Source: Hydrogenophaga sp.
Lineage (GTDB): Bacteria; Pseudomonadota; Gammaproteobacteria; Burkholderiales; Burkholderiaceae_C
Assembly (NCBI GenBank): GCA_018993155.1
Contig: JAGKSX010000091.1
Span: forward strand, 1 to 64,000
DNA: 64,000 nucleotides
Direction of reading: 5' to 3'
A model generated the notes under the pieces. That model made no database searches, was not told the DNA's origin, and saw nothing but the letters and a program-made list of their open reading frames with translations. The position numbers were made by a program, and so were the translations under genes. Of this stretch, positions 18,944 to 27,472 are shown piece by piece. The number at the start of each line of letters is the position of its first letter. Position 1 is the stretch's first letter.

Positions 18944-20716
18944 TCAACGGGCCCACAGCAGCAGGTGGTCGGCCACCGGGCCGAGCGCCAGCGCGGGCAC
19001 ATAGTTCAGGAGGCCGACCAGCAACACGGTGCCGATCAGCAGGGCCACGAACAGCGGGCCGTGGGTGGGCAGGGTGCCGTCGGTGGCGCTGGCGCGCTGC
19101 TTGGCGGCGAGCGAGCCGGCCATGGCAAGCACCGGCACGATCACCCCGAAGCGGCCGAACACCATGGCCAGGCCCAGCAGCACGTTGTAGAACGGCGTGT
19201 TGGCCGACAGGCCGGCGAAGGCGCTGCCGTTGTTGTTGGCGGCCGAGGTCAGGGCATACAGCACCTCGGTGAAGCCGTGCGCCCCCGGGTCCTGGATGCC
19301 CGCGCGCCCGGCGCCGGCCATCACCGCCACCGCCGTGCCCACCAGCACCAGCAGGGGCGTGACCAGGATGGCGATGGACACCATCTTCATCTCGTGCGCC
19401 TCGATCTTCTTGCCCAGGTAGGCCGGTGTGCGCCCGATCATCAGGCCGGCGATGAACACCGCCATGATGGCGAACACCAGCATGCCGTAGAGGCCCGCGC
19501 CGACGCCGCCGAACACCACCTCACCCAGCTGCATCAGCACCAGCGGCACCATGCCGCCCAGGGGCGTGAAGCTGTCGTGCATGGCGTTCACCGCGCCGCA
19601 GCTCGCGGCGGTGGTGACCACCGCGAACAGGCTGGAGGCGTTGATGCCGAAGCGCACTTCCTTGCCCTCCATGTTCCCGCCGGATTGCAGGGCCGTGGTG
19701 GCCTGGTCCGCACCGAGCGAGGCCAGAACCGGGTTGCCTTGGTGCTCGAAGGTGGTGGCTGCGACCACGAAGGCCACGAACAGCACCGTCATCGCGGCCA
19801 GCACGGCCCAGCTCTGGCGCCCATCGCCCACCATGCGGCCGAACACGAAGCACAGCGCGGCCGGTATCAGGAAGATGGCCAGCATCTGCATGAAGTTGGA
19901 CAGCGCCGTGGGGTTCTCGTATGGGTGCGCGGAGTTGGCGTTGAAGAAGCCGCCGCCGTTGGTGCCCAGCATCTTGATCGCGAGCTGCGAGGCCACCGGC
20001 CCCATGGCCAGCGTCTGCGTCGCGCTGCTGTGCGCCTCGGTGAGCGCCGGCTGGCCTTCGGCGCCGGGGGTCGAGGTTTCCCAGGTGACGGTCTCGACCG
20101 TCTTCACCTCGGTGTAGGGCGAGAGGTTCTGGATCACACCCTGGCCCGCGAAGAACACCGCCAGCACCAGCGACAGCGGCAGCAGCACCCACAGCGTGGC
20201 GCGCGTCAGGTCCACCCACACGTTGCCGATGGACTGGGCCGAATGGCGCGAGAAGCCGCGAACCAGCGCGACCACCACCACGAGGCCGGTGGCGGCCGAC
20301 AGGAAGTTCTGCACCGTGAGGCCCACCATCTGGGTGAGGTAGCTCATGGTGGACTCGCCGCCATAGCCCTGCCAGTTGGTGTTGGTCATGAAGCTGATGG
20401 CGGTGTTGAAGGCAGAGTCGGGCGTGACCGCGCCGAAGGCCTGCGGGTTGAGCGGCAGCACGCCCTGCAGGCGCTGCAGCGCGTACACCGCGAGCAGGCC
20501 CAGGCCGTTGAACACCAGCAGGCCCAGCGCGTAGCGCAGCCAGCCGGATTCACGCTCGGGCCGCACGCCTGCCAGGCGCCACAGCGGTGCCTCCAGGCGC
20601 TGGCCGAGCGCGAAGCGGCCGGCCATCACCGCATCGATCGCGCGCGCCAGCGGCCAGGCCAGCGCGAGCAGCAGCGCGAGGAACACCGCCAGTTGCAGCC
20701 ATGCCATCGCGCTCAT
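18944..20716 (-). CDS. kdpA: Potassium-transporting ATPase subunit KdpA
   Basis: A 590-residue membrane protein of the K+ transporter superfamily that holds the selectivity filter. Four pore-loop regions are visible, including [40 protein letters not shown] and [14 protein letters not shown]. The N terminus [21 protein letters not shown] split by its first helix is typical. It overlaps kdpF by four bases. Confidence 0.95.
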   Translation of the reverse strand: MSAMAWLQLAVFLALLLALAWPLARAIDAVMAGRFALGQRLEAPLWRLAGVRPERESGWLRYALGLLVFNGLGLLAVYALQRLQGVLPLNPQAFGAVTPDSAFNTAISFMTNTNWQGYGGESTMSYLTQMVGLTVQNFLSAATGLVVVVALVRGFSRHSAQSIGNVWVDLTRATLWVLLPLSLVLAVFFAGQGVIQNLSPYTEVKTVETVTWETSTPGAEGQPALTEAHSSATQTLAMGPVASQLAIKMLGTNGGGFFNANSAHPYENPTALSNFMQMLAIFLIPAALCFVFGRMVGDGRQSWAVLAAMTVLFVAFVVAATTFEHQGNPVLASLGADQATTALQSGGNMEGKEVRFGINASSLFAVVTTAASCGAVNAMHDSFTPLGGMVPLVLMQLGEVVFGGVGAGLYGMLVFAIMAVFIAGLMIGRTPAYLGKKIEAHEMKMVSIAILVTPLLVLVGTAVAVMAGAGRAGIQDPGAHGFTEVLYALTSAANNNGSAFAGLSANTPFYNVLLGLAMVFGRFGVIVPVLAMAGSLAAKQRASATDGTLPTHGPLFVALLIGTVLLVGLLNYVPALALGPVADHLLLWAR

Positions 20717-20805
20717 GAGAAGTCCTCCGGCCGCAGCAGCACGGCCACCAGGTAGATCAGCAGCCCGCCCGAGAGGGCGGCCGCCAGCAGGGTCCAGCCG
20801 CTCAT
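20713..20805 (-). CDS. kdpF: KdpF stabilising peptide
   Basis: A 30-residue single-helix peptide ([19 protein letters not shown], then LLRPEDFS). The helix and the RPE(D/R)F ending are the hallmark of KdpF, which stabilises the KdpABC complex. The stop overlaps the kdpA start codon (ATGA), and AGGAG lies before the start (GGAGTAC side on the reverse strand). It is too short for routine gene finding. Confidence 0.9.
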   Translation of the reverse strand: MSGWTLLAAALSGGLLIYLVAVLLRPEDFS

Positions 20806-20866
20806 AGGAGTACCTCCGCGCGACGCGCTGCGGTGCGAGCTGGCTTGGGGCGGCCCGGCGCGGCGC

Positions 20867-20971
20867 TCATGGGCGCCCCCCGCCAGTGGGTTGCAGGCGC
20901 TGGCAAACCAGTGCCAGGCCCCAGACGAGCAGGCCGCAGGCAGCGGCCAGGCCGAGGTAGATGAAGTCCAT
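20867..20971 (-). CDS. 34-residue membrane peptide leading the kdp operon
   Basis: A short frame starting MDFIYLGLAAACGLLVWG with one hydrophobic helix and a polar tail (LVCQRLQPTGGGRP). It lies 61 bases before kdpF on the same strand and directly downstream of the proposed KdpE operator. Peptides beginning M-D-x-(I/L)-Y-L-x-L are known to me just upstream of kdpF in other proteobacteria, though I cannot name a family. It is probably a real gene and a further single-span partner of the pump. Confidence 0.6.
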   Translation of the reverse strand: MDFIYLGLAAACGLLVWGLALVCQRLQPTGGGRP

Positions 20972-21015
20972 GGGGTTCTCCGTTCAAGACAGTCCACCGA
21001 TGCTAGGAACGGGGG

Positions 21016-21068
21016 CGTCAAGACGGGCGCAAGACTGCGCGGGCCGGCATCAAGAAAGCATCAAGACC
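21016..21068 (-). promoter_or_regulatory. Probable KdpE operator of 11-bp direct repeats
   Basis: Read on the minus strand, four TCTTG(A/C) blocks form two pairs: plus-strand TCAAGA at 21018 and GCAAGA at 21029, then TCAAGA at 21050 and TCAAGA at 21061. The spacing within each pair is exactly 11 bp and the pairs are 32 bp apart, about three helical turns. OmpR-family dimers bind tandem repeats of this spacing. The position, 45-95 bases before the first kdp frame, fits activation by KdpE. Confidence 0.6.
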
Positions 21069-21163
21069 GGCGGTTGGGCTTGTCGCATTTATGGCCTATG
21101 CTGGCGTGGCGCGCCTCCGCACTGGCCAGGCGGGCCTTTTTCAACGGAAACAAGGAGAACACC

Positions 21164-21571
21164 ATGGGATTTTTCAGCAACATCCTCGAGAAGCTCGGCA
21201 TGTCCAAGGCCGCGGAGGCCCCGGTCATCACACCGCCCACCGTGCCCACGGCGCCTGCTGACGCACCGGCGCCCGCACCGGCTGCCGCGCCCGCCGTCGC
21301 ATCGATCACCATGGTCGACGTGATGGCCTTGATGGAGAAGAAGGCGGCCGCCAACCCGCAGAAGCTGAACTGGAAGACCTCCATCGTTGACCTGCTCAAG
21401 CTGCTGGATATCGACAGCAGCCTCGAGGCGCGCAAGGCGCTCGCCAAGGAGCTGTATTGCCCCGACGAGCTGATGGGCGATTCGGCCAAGATGAACATGT
21501 GGCTGCACAAGAACGTGCTGGCCCACATCGCCGCCAATGGCGGCAACGTGCCGAAGGAACTGTTCAGCTGA
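21164..21571 (+). CDS. DUF3597 family protein
   Basis: A 135-residue soluble protein starting MGFFSNILEKLG. An Ala/Pro-rich linker of about 30 residues is followed by a helical domain (ITMVDVMALMEKKAAANPQKLNWKTSIVDLLKLLDID...LYCPDELMGDSAKMNMWLHKNVL) typical of DUF3597. Function unknown. CAAGGAGAA before the ATG is a good ribosome-binding site. It is divergent from kdp and followed by its own terminator. Confidence 0.85.
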   Translation: MGFFSNILEKLGMSKAAEAPVITPPTVPTAPADAPAPAPAAAPAVASITMVDVMALMEKKAAANPQKLNWKTSIVDLLKLLDIDSSLEARKALAKELYCPDELMGDSAKMNMWLHKNVLAHIAANGGNVPKELFS

Positions 21572-21593
21572 TCGGCTGAACCGGTGCCGCAGA

Positions 21594-21615
21594 AACGCCC
21601 CGCTTGCGGGGCGTT
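21594..21615 (+). terminator. Hairpin terminator after the DUF3597 gene
   Basis: The segment AACGCCCCGC...GCGGGGCGTT folds into a near-perfect GC-rich hairpin 22 bases downstream of the stop codon, followed by a short T-containing stretch. Confidence 0.7.
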
Positions 21616-21630
21616 GTCGTTTCAGGCATG

Positions 21631-21654
21631 AAAAAGCCCCGCCGAAGCGGGGCT
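21631..21654 (-). terminator. Intrinsic terminator of the lipoprotein gene
   Basis: On the minus strand AGCCCCGCTTCGGCGGGGCT folds with a TTCG-type loop and is followed by TTTTT. It lies 22 bases past the stop of the lipoprotein gene, a classic rho-independent terminator. Confidence 0.88.
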
Positions 21655-21675
21655 GCGGAGCCAGGCCCGGGAGCT

Positions 21676-23772
21676 TCAGGGCACGATGTTGAGCTGGTAC
21701 AGCGCGTAGAAGTTGGCGTACTCCCGCCCAGCGACGTCGCGGGCGGAGAGGTGCAGGCCGCTCAGGCGCGAACCCTCGGCGAAGGTCGGGCCGCCGTTGA
21801 AGCAGTGGTCGTCCGTCACGCTCTGCGGCGAGCAGGCCACGACGGCCTGGCGCGCCGTCGATCGCACCTCGACCGAATCGGTGAAGTTGGCGTTGCTGCC
21901 CGTGCGCGGCGAGCGCCCGAACATCGTGATCTGCGTGGGGGGCAACTGGCCCGTGCCCACACTCCAGCCGTTGCCGCCGCCTTCGGTGGAGATGTCGCCG
22001 GGGTCGCCGGCGACGAACACGATCTGTCCCGCGTCCTGGACGCCGGCCGGCTCGGTGCCCGACCGGATTTCGGCGATCAGGGCCGGCGTCAACTGCGCGA
22101 GACCTTGCGTGCGCAGCTCGGCGATGGTGAGGGCGCGGGCGCGGTTCTTGTAGTACTGCACCTCGGGCACCGTGGTGTCGTCCTGCGGCGTGGCCGGGTC
22201 GTCGACGTTGAGGTAGTACTCGAACCGCCAGCTGCCCTGTGACTTGGCGCTGGCCAGGCTGGCCTCGGTGCGGTCCGGATCGGCCACGAAAAACAGCGTG
22301 GGGTCGACGTTGCGCGGATGCGGCCGCGACGTGTTGCCATCCACATACTCGCTGCGCAAGCGGACGAAGCTGGTGCCGGAGACCACCGGCCCGGGCTTGA
22401 CCAGCCCCAGGAAACTGGAGTTGCCGCTCGGTTGCAGGGTGAGGACCGAACCGGTCGGCGTGGTCACGACGACGCGGTTGAAGAGCGGACCCTGGTTGCC
22501 CGGGCGCTGGCGGTTGGCCACGTCCAGCACGTAGCCGGTGCTGAAGTAGTCGTAGGCTTCCTGGTCCAGGCTGATGAAGTTGCGCCGCTGCTGGTAGGCC
22601 GCGACGCGGCCGGGGAAGCGGTACTGGTTGCCGATCAGCCGCAGCTTGCCGTCCACCGTGCTGGTGCGCAGCACGAAGCTGTCGTAGGACTCGCTGCCGT
22701 CAGGGCCGGTGGTCTTGTAGCCAACGACGATGTCCTTGTCGGCGTTGTCGCGGGTGAATTCGTAGTTGCCCTGGCTGAACACGACGCCGACGGCGTTGGG
22801 GTTGAAGAGGCTGGCGAAGGCGCCGCTGCTGCCCACGGTGCCGCCGTTGTTCCTGAAGAGTGCGGGGTCGTTGTTGTGGAACACGTCGAGGCAGGCGGCC
22901 GCCAGCACGGTGCTGGGCGCCGTCGCGCGCTGGTTGGCCGGCAGGGCATAGCAGGCGGTCAGCGCTTGAAGGAACTGGGTGATCTTCGCGGAGGTGCCTT
23001 CGGCGATGAGCGTGGTCGGATCGATCGCTGGCAAGGGCGCGACGGTCGTCGTGTTGCTGCTGAAGCTCAGGCTGGTGGGTTGCTGGCCGTCGGCCACTTC
23101 CTGCTTGACCGAGATCTCGATGTTGGTGGTGGTCGAGCTGGCCGGCAGGAAGGTGATGTTGACCGAATCCAGCAGGCGGTCGTAGCCGGTGCCATCGGTG
23201 CTGAAGGTGCCCGTCAGCGGATTGAAGCCGGTCGTGCTGGTGGCCGTGAGCAGCGGGGCCAGGATGGCCTGCACCTCGGTCACGGTGGCGGCCACGGCCT
23301 GCGCCGAGATCACGGCATTGCCCGCGGCCAGTTCGCCGGCCAGCTTGCCCGGGTCACCGGAGGGCGACAGGCGCGAGGCGATGAGCGTGGTGATCGGCGT
23401 GATGTTGGCGGTGGTCGCGCTGGCCGACGGGATCACGCTGACCAGCGTCTGGACCGCGCCGTTGGCGTCGGTGCGGTTGGCCACCAGCACGAACGGCGCC
23501 ACGGCCGCCGCGTCCAGCGTGATGCTGTAGCTGCCGTTCGTGCCGACGGGCTGGCTCTGGCCCACGGTGACGCCGCGGCTGTCGACCACGGTGATGACGG
23601 CGCCTGTGAAGGCCGCGCCGGTGGCGGCCACGCCGCTGACGGTGAGGCCCACCGGGGCCGTGACGGTGCCGCCGCCACCGGCGCCCGAGTTGACGCCGCT
23701 GCTGCCGCCGCAGCCCGCCAGCGCCAGCATCAACAAGCCCGTGAGGGCATACCGTCTGTGGTCGTTTCGCAT
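21676..23772 (-). CDS. Large surface lipoprotein with N-terminal Ig-like/carboxypeptidase-regulatory-type region
   Basis: A 698-residue lipoprotein: the N terminus ends in the lipobox LALAGC (Cys near residue 21), followed by a Gly/Ser linker. Residues ~40-110 (VTGAVITVVDSRGVTVG... GTNGSYSITLD) look like a carboxypeptidase-regulatory or Ig-like fold; the rest is rich in Ser, Thr and Asn with no recognised catalytic motif. Similar proteins occur in Burkholderiales as hypothetical lipoproteins. It is monocistronic, ending in a strong terminator, and divergent from the two-component pair, which may sense the same envelope signal. Confidence 0.75.
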   Translation of the reverse strand: MRNDHRRYALTGLLMLALAGCGGSSGVNSGAGGGGTVTAPVGLTVSGVAATGAAFTGAVITVVDSRGVTVGQSQPVGTNGSYSITLDAAAVAPFVLVANRTDANGAVQTLVSVIPSASATTANITPITTLIASRLSPSGDPGKLAGELAAGNAVISAQAVAATVTEVQAILAPLLTATSTTGFNPLTGTFSTDGTGYDRLLDSVNITFLPASSTTTNIEISVKQEVADGQQPTSLSFSSNTTTVAPLPAIDPTTLIAEGTSAKITQFLQALTACYALPANQRATAPSTVLAAACLDVFHNNDPALFRNNGGTVGSSGAFASLFNPNAVGVVFSQGNYEFTRDNADKDIVVGYKTTGPDGSESYDSFVLRTSTVDGKLRLIGNQYRFPGRVAAYQQRRNFISLDQEAYDYFSTGYVLDVANRQRPGNQGPLFNRVVVTTPTGSVLTLQPSGNSSFLGLVKPGPVVSGTSFVRLRSEYVDGNTSRPHPRNVDPTLFFVADPDRTEASLASAKSQGSWRFEYYLNVDDPATPQDDTTVPEVQYYKNRARALTIAELRTQGLAQLTPALIAEIRSGTEPAGVQDAGQIVFVAGDPGDISTEGGGNGWSVGTGQLPPTQITMFGRSPRTGSNANFTDSVEVRSTARQAVVACSPQSVTDDHCFNGGPTFAEGSRLSGLHLSARDVAGREYANFYALYQLNIVP

Positions 23773-23995
23773 GCAATCTCCATGTGTTTGTGGGACAGTG
23801 GCCCGGGATCCCTGGACCCGGGCATCGGCATTGGAGGTCTGGTGGCGACAAATTGCATCCCATGAACATGGGGTTCGAGGCGTTCCAGGCCTGCGCGGTG
23901 TGCCGCTTTGCACGGTCGGCGCCCGCTTTCTGGGTATGCTCGAAGGACCCCGCGCGCAATGTGTCCAACCCGCGGGCCGCTGGAGACCGATCCCG

Positions 23996-24673
23996 ATGTG
24001 GCGTGTGCTGATCGTCGAAGACGACCCCGAGATGCGGGGTTTTTTTGAGTCCTGCGTGGCCCGCTCGCCGGCCTTGACGCTGGCCGGTTGCGTGGGCACG
24101 GTGGCGCACGCCAAGGACTGCCTGACCCGCCCGGGCGAGGGCGTGGACGTTCTGCTGACCGATCTGGGCCTGCCCGACGGCTCCGGTCTGGAGGTCATTC
24201 GGCAGGCGCGCCAGACCCACCCGGCCTGCGAGACCCTGGTCATCTCCATGTTCGGCGACGAGGACAACGTGCTGGCCAGCATCGAGGCCGGCGCGCTGGG
24301 TTACATCCACAAGGATGCGGCACCCGAAGACATCGCCCAGACCATCCTGGACATGAAGGCCGGAGGCTCACCGATCTCCCCCATGATCGCCCGCCGCGTG
24401 CTGGCCAAGTACACCACCCGCCAGGCCGTCGTCCCGCCGCCCGCCGCCGCGCCGCCCCCGGTCGAGCGCCCGCCCTTGTCGCGCCGTGAGCAGGAGGTGC
24501 TCGGCCTGATCGCCCGAGGCTTCTCGTACCAGGAAATCGCCGTGCTGCAAGGCGTGAGCGTGCACACGGTGCAGGCGCACATCAAGAGCCTGTACAGCAA
24601 GCTGGCGGTGCACTCCAAGATGGAGGCGGTGTTTGAAGCCACCCGCATGGGCATGTTGCCTCGGCATGACTGA
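23996..24673 (+). CDS. NarL/FixJ-family response regulator
   Basis: A 225-residue regulator with a receiver domain (VEDD at residues 7-10, phospho-acceptor D56 in VLLTDLGLPDG, lysine in YIHKD) and a LuxR-type DNA-binding domain from about residue 158 (LSRREQEVLGLIARGFSYQ...VSVHTVQAHIKSLYSKL). A Pro/Ala-rich linker joins them. The gene overlaps the histidine kinase start by eight bases, so the pair is coupled. Target genes unknown; the divergent lipoprotein is an obvious candidate. Confidence 0.9.
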   Translation: MWRVLIVEDDPEMRGFFESCVARSPALTLAGCVGTVAHAKDCLTRPGEGVDVLLTDLGLPDGSGLEVIRQARQTHPACETLVISMFGDEDNVLASIEAGALGYIHKDAAPEDIAQTILDMKAGGSPISPMIARRVLAKYTTRQAVVPPPAAAPPPVERPPLSRREQEVLGLIARGFSYQEIAVLQGVSVHTVQAHIKSLYSKLAVHSKMEAVFEATRMGMLPRHD

Positions 24674-26522
24674 GGGCCTCGGCTGGCGCTGGCTGGTGTG
24701 CCTGAGTCTGGCCCTGGGCCTGACGGGATCGCTGCACGCCGACGACCCGGATGTGCCTCGCCCACAGGCCCTGGAATTGCGCGAGGCCCGCGCCACCGTG
24801 GTGGTGGACGGTCACCTCGAGCGGCGGCAGCAGACCCTGCCTTACCACTGGGACCGCCACAACCCCGGGCGCGCCGGCCGGGCGACCTTCGACTTCCGCT
24901 TCACTTTGCCCGAGGTGCCACAGGACCCCTGGAGCCTCTACCTGCCGCGGCTGGGCAATGCCTACGAGGTCTGGCTCAACGGCATGCTGGTGCAGCACCA
25001 GGGGGACATGCTGGAAGCCAACGGGGCGGACTACGGGCAGGTGCCTCGCATGGCGCCGCTGCCGGCCGGCCTGCTGCAGCTGAACAACAGCCTGCAGGTC
25101 CGGGTGCGCGCCGACGTCGGCCGCCGGGGCGGACTCTCCACGGTCTGGATCGGGCCGCGGGAGGTGGTCGGCGAAAAGTACGCCGAGGCGCATCGCTGGC
25201 GGGTGACCGGCTCGATGGTCGTGGTCGGCTTCAGCCTGCTCGTCGGGCTGATCTCGCTGTCCCTGTGGGTGACCCAGCCCGATCTCTCCAACCCGGTGCG
25301 CCAGCGCCGCGACCCCCTGTACCTGTACGCCGGACTGGCCGAGCTGTTCTGGGCGGTGCGGGTCGGGGATGCCCTCATCGAGAACCCGGTGCTGGCCTGG
25401 CCCTGGTGGGGCGTTGTGCCGGTCGTGGCGCTCGCGGTGTGGAGCTGGAGCATGGGCCTGTTCTGCATGCATGTGGCGCGCTGGGAGAACCGGCCGGCCG
25501 GCCGCCTGATGGCCCACTGGCTGCTGGCACTGATGCTGGCCAGCGGGCCCATGGCGATCTGGGCGCTGGGCTTTGGCCACCCGCTGGCGCTCACGACCTG
25601 GTACGCGGCGCTGGGCCTGACCTTTCTGTTGTTCGGTGTCATCTTCATGGGCCAGGCGCTGCGTGGCGCCAGCGTGGCGCACCGGGTGGTGGCGCTGGCG
25701 GTGCTGCTGAACGTGGCGGTGGGTTTCCGCGACCTCTACGTGTTCCGCATCAACCCGACCTACGCGGACAGCAGCCTGATGCGGTACTCGTCGGTCGTGT
25801 TCGGCCTGGGGCTGCTCTACATCGTCATCGCGCGGTTCCGGCGGGTGTCGGCTCAGGTGCGCGACCTCCTGAACACCCTGGCCGCGCGGGTGAGCGAGAA
25901 GGAACGCGAGCTCGCCGAGACCTACCGGCGGGTCGAGCAACTGGCCCGCGAGCAGGAGCGCACCGCCGAGCGGACCCGCATCCTGCGCGACATGCACGAC
26001 GGCGTGGGAGCCCACATCAGCTCGGCGATCCGGCAGCTCGAGTCGGGCCGGTCCAGCCAGCAGGAACTGCTGCAGACGCTGCGCGACTCGCTGGATCAGC
26101 TCAAGCTCTCGATCGACGCGATGAACCTGCCGCCGGGCGACGTGACGGCGCTGCTGGCCAACCTGCGCTACCGCCTGGAGCCTCGCCTGCAGGCCAGCGA
26201 CATCGCGCTCCGCTGGGCGGTCGAACTGATCGAGCCGCTGCAGCGGCTGGACGCCGGCGCGATGCGCCAGCTGCAGTTCATGGTCTTCGAGGCCTTGTCG
26301 AACGTGCTGCAGCATGCGCAGGCCACTGAGCTGTGCATCGAAGCCGTCGCGGCCGAGCGGGGTGTGCGCCTGCGCATCGTGGACAACGGCCGAGGGTTCG
26401 ACGCCACCGTGGCGTGGCGCAAGGGACTGCTGGCGATGCGGGAACGCGCCCGCGCGATCGGTGCGGTGCTCTCGCTGCAGAGTGCGCCGGGACGCACGGT
26501 GGTCGAGATCCAGTTGTCTTGA
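24666..26522 (+). CDS. 7TM sensor histidine kinase of the NarL-partner type
   Basis: A 618-residue membrane kinase. After a signal-like helix there is a periplasmic domain with a jelly-roll pattern (ATFDFRFTLPEVPQDPWSL...LYLPRLGNAYEVWLNG) like 7TMR-DISM sensors, then about seven transmembrane helices (~175-390), a coiled coil (VSEKERELAETYRRVEQLAREQERT) and the HisKA_3-type core DMHDGVGAHISSAI with the phospho-histidine at about H444. The ATP-binding domain ends with VDNGRGFD and the GLLAMRERA box. ATG 24666 is chosen for the operon overlap with the regulator. Confidence 0.88.
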   Translation: MTEGLGWRWLVCLSLALGLTGSLHADDPDVPRPQALELREARATVVVDGHLERRQQTLPYHWDRHNPGRAGRATFDFRFTLPEVPQDPWSLYLPRLGNAYEVWLNGMLVQHQGDMLEANGADYGQVPRMAPLPAGLLQLNNSLQVRVRADVGRRGGLSTVWIGPREVVGEKYAEAHRWRVTGSMVVVGFSLLVGLISLSLWVTQPDLSNPVRQRRDPLYLYAGLAELFWAVRVGDALIENPVLAWPWWGVVPVVALAVWSWSMGLFCMHVARWENRPAGRLMAHWLLALMLASGPMAIWALGFGHPLALTTWYAALGLTFLLFGVIFMGQALRGASVAHRVVALAVLLNVAVGFRDLYVFRINPTYADSSLMRYSSVVFGLGLLYIVIARFRRVSAQVRDLLNTLAARVSEKERELAETYRRVEQLAREQERTAERTRILRDMHDGVGAHISSAIRQLESGRSSQQELLQTLRDSLDQLKLSIDAMNLPPGDVTALLANLRYRLEPRLQASDIALRWAVELIEPLQRLDAGAMRQLQFMVFEALSNVLQHAQATELCIEAVAAERGVRLRIVDNGRGFDATVAWRKGLLAMRERARAIGAVLSLQSAPGRTVVEIQLS

Positions 26523-26538
26523 CGGTTCCGGGTGCGGC

Positions 26539-26730
26539 TCAACCCGCCAGGTTGCGAAAGAAGTAGCGCGCCAGCGCCAGCCAGAAGTCGCCCCCCGCGT
26601 GCTGCTGCCACAGCAACGAGATGTCCGCGAACCCCTTGTGGAAGATCATCGCAAGCATGCCCGTGAGGCCCAGGATGCCCACCACCTGCAGGGCGGTCTT
26701 GAAGCGGGCGTCGGGGTCCTTGTCGGGCAT
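26539..26730 (-). CDS. 63-residue single-span membrane protein
   Basis: A short protein with one hydrophobic helix (ALQVVGILGLTGMLAMIF) and an amphipathic tail. It starts eight bases after the ABC ATPase gene and is the last gene of that minus-strand unit. Family not recognised. Reading frame, spacing and hydrophobicity support a real gene; its role could be tied to the quinoprotein-associated transporter. Confidence 0.6.
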   Translation of the reverse strand: MPDKDPDARFKTALQVVGILGLTGMLAMIFHKGFADISLLWQQHAGGDFWLALARYFFRNLAG

Positions 26731-26737
26731 GTCCTGA

Positions 26738-27472
26738 TTATGGCGGCCCGAGCTGGCGCAGCACCTCGGCCTGAAAGTCCGCGCCCTGTGCCTGCGCCAT
26801 GAAGGCCGGGATCGAGCCCTCGAAGCGCACCGTGCCCTGGTGCAGCAGCATCAGGCGGTCGGCACCCTGCACTTCCTCGATCAGGTGGGTGGCCCACAGC
26901 ACGCCCATGCCCCGTGTGCGGCACAGCGTGCGCACGGTGTCGAGCAACTGCTGGCGCGAGGCCGGGTCCAGGCCCACGGTGGCCTCGTCCATCAGCAGCA
27001 CGCGCGGTTCGTGCAGCAGCGCGCGCACCAGCTCCACCTTGCGCCGCGTGCCGCCCGAGAGGCTGCGCACCACGGCGCGCGCCTGTCCGCCCAGGCCCAT
27101 GGCATCGAGGTGCGCCGCGATGCGCTCGCGCGCCTGCGCGCGCGGCATGCCGTGCAGGTCGGTGTGGAACAGCAGGTTGGCCATGACCGACAGGTCCAGG
27201 TCGAGCGCACCCTGCTGGAACACCACGCCCAGCCCGGCCAGCGCGTGGCTGGGGTGGCGGCGCATGTCGTGGCCCAGCACCTCGATGCGGCCCTGGTCGG
27301 GCGTGAACAGACCGGTGAGGAGTTGCAGCAGCGTGGACTTGCCCGCGCCGTTGGGCCCGAGCAGCGCGAGCATCTCGCCGGCCCGCAGCGCCACGTCCAC
27401 ACCTTTCAACGCGGGCTTGCCCGCGTAGGCCTTGTGCAGGCCGCTGGCCTGGAGCAGGGTGGTGGGGGTCAT
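26738..27472 (-). CDS. ABC ATPase of the PQQ-dependent alcohol dehydrogenase-associated transporter
   Basis: A 244-residue ATPase with Walker A LLGPNGAGKST, signature LSGGTRRKVE and Walker B VLLMDEATVGLD; the LSGGTRRK form is that of exporter-type (CcmA/DrrA-like) ATPases. Clusters with a YVTN protein, a dedicated binding protein and permease define the PQQ-linked ABC system (PedABC-like). Here the ATPase is on the opposite strand, 3.4 kb from its likely permease (30833-31675), with a Bug-family gene in between. Confidence 0.82.
   Translation of the reverse strand: MTPTTLLQASGLHKAYAGKPALKGVDVALRAGEMLALLGPNGAGKSTLLQLLTGLFTPDQGRIEVLGHDMRRHPSHALAGLGVVFQQGALDLDLSVMANLLFHTDLHGMPRAQARERIAAHLDAMGLGGQARAVVRSLSGGTRRKVELVRALLHEPRVLLMDEATVGLDPASRQQLLDTVRTLCRTRGMGVLWATHLIEEVQGADRLMLLHQGTVRFEGSIPAFMAQAQGADFQAEVLRQLGPP

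Noticed and set aside
20802-20987. 61-codon frame MNGEPHGLHLP... upstream of kdpF
   Set aside because: Arg/Pro-rich without membrane helix; the overlapping 34-residue frame in another phase has a proper hydrophobic helix.
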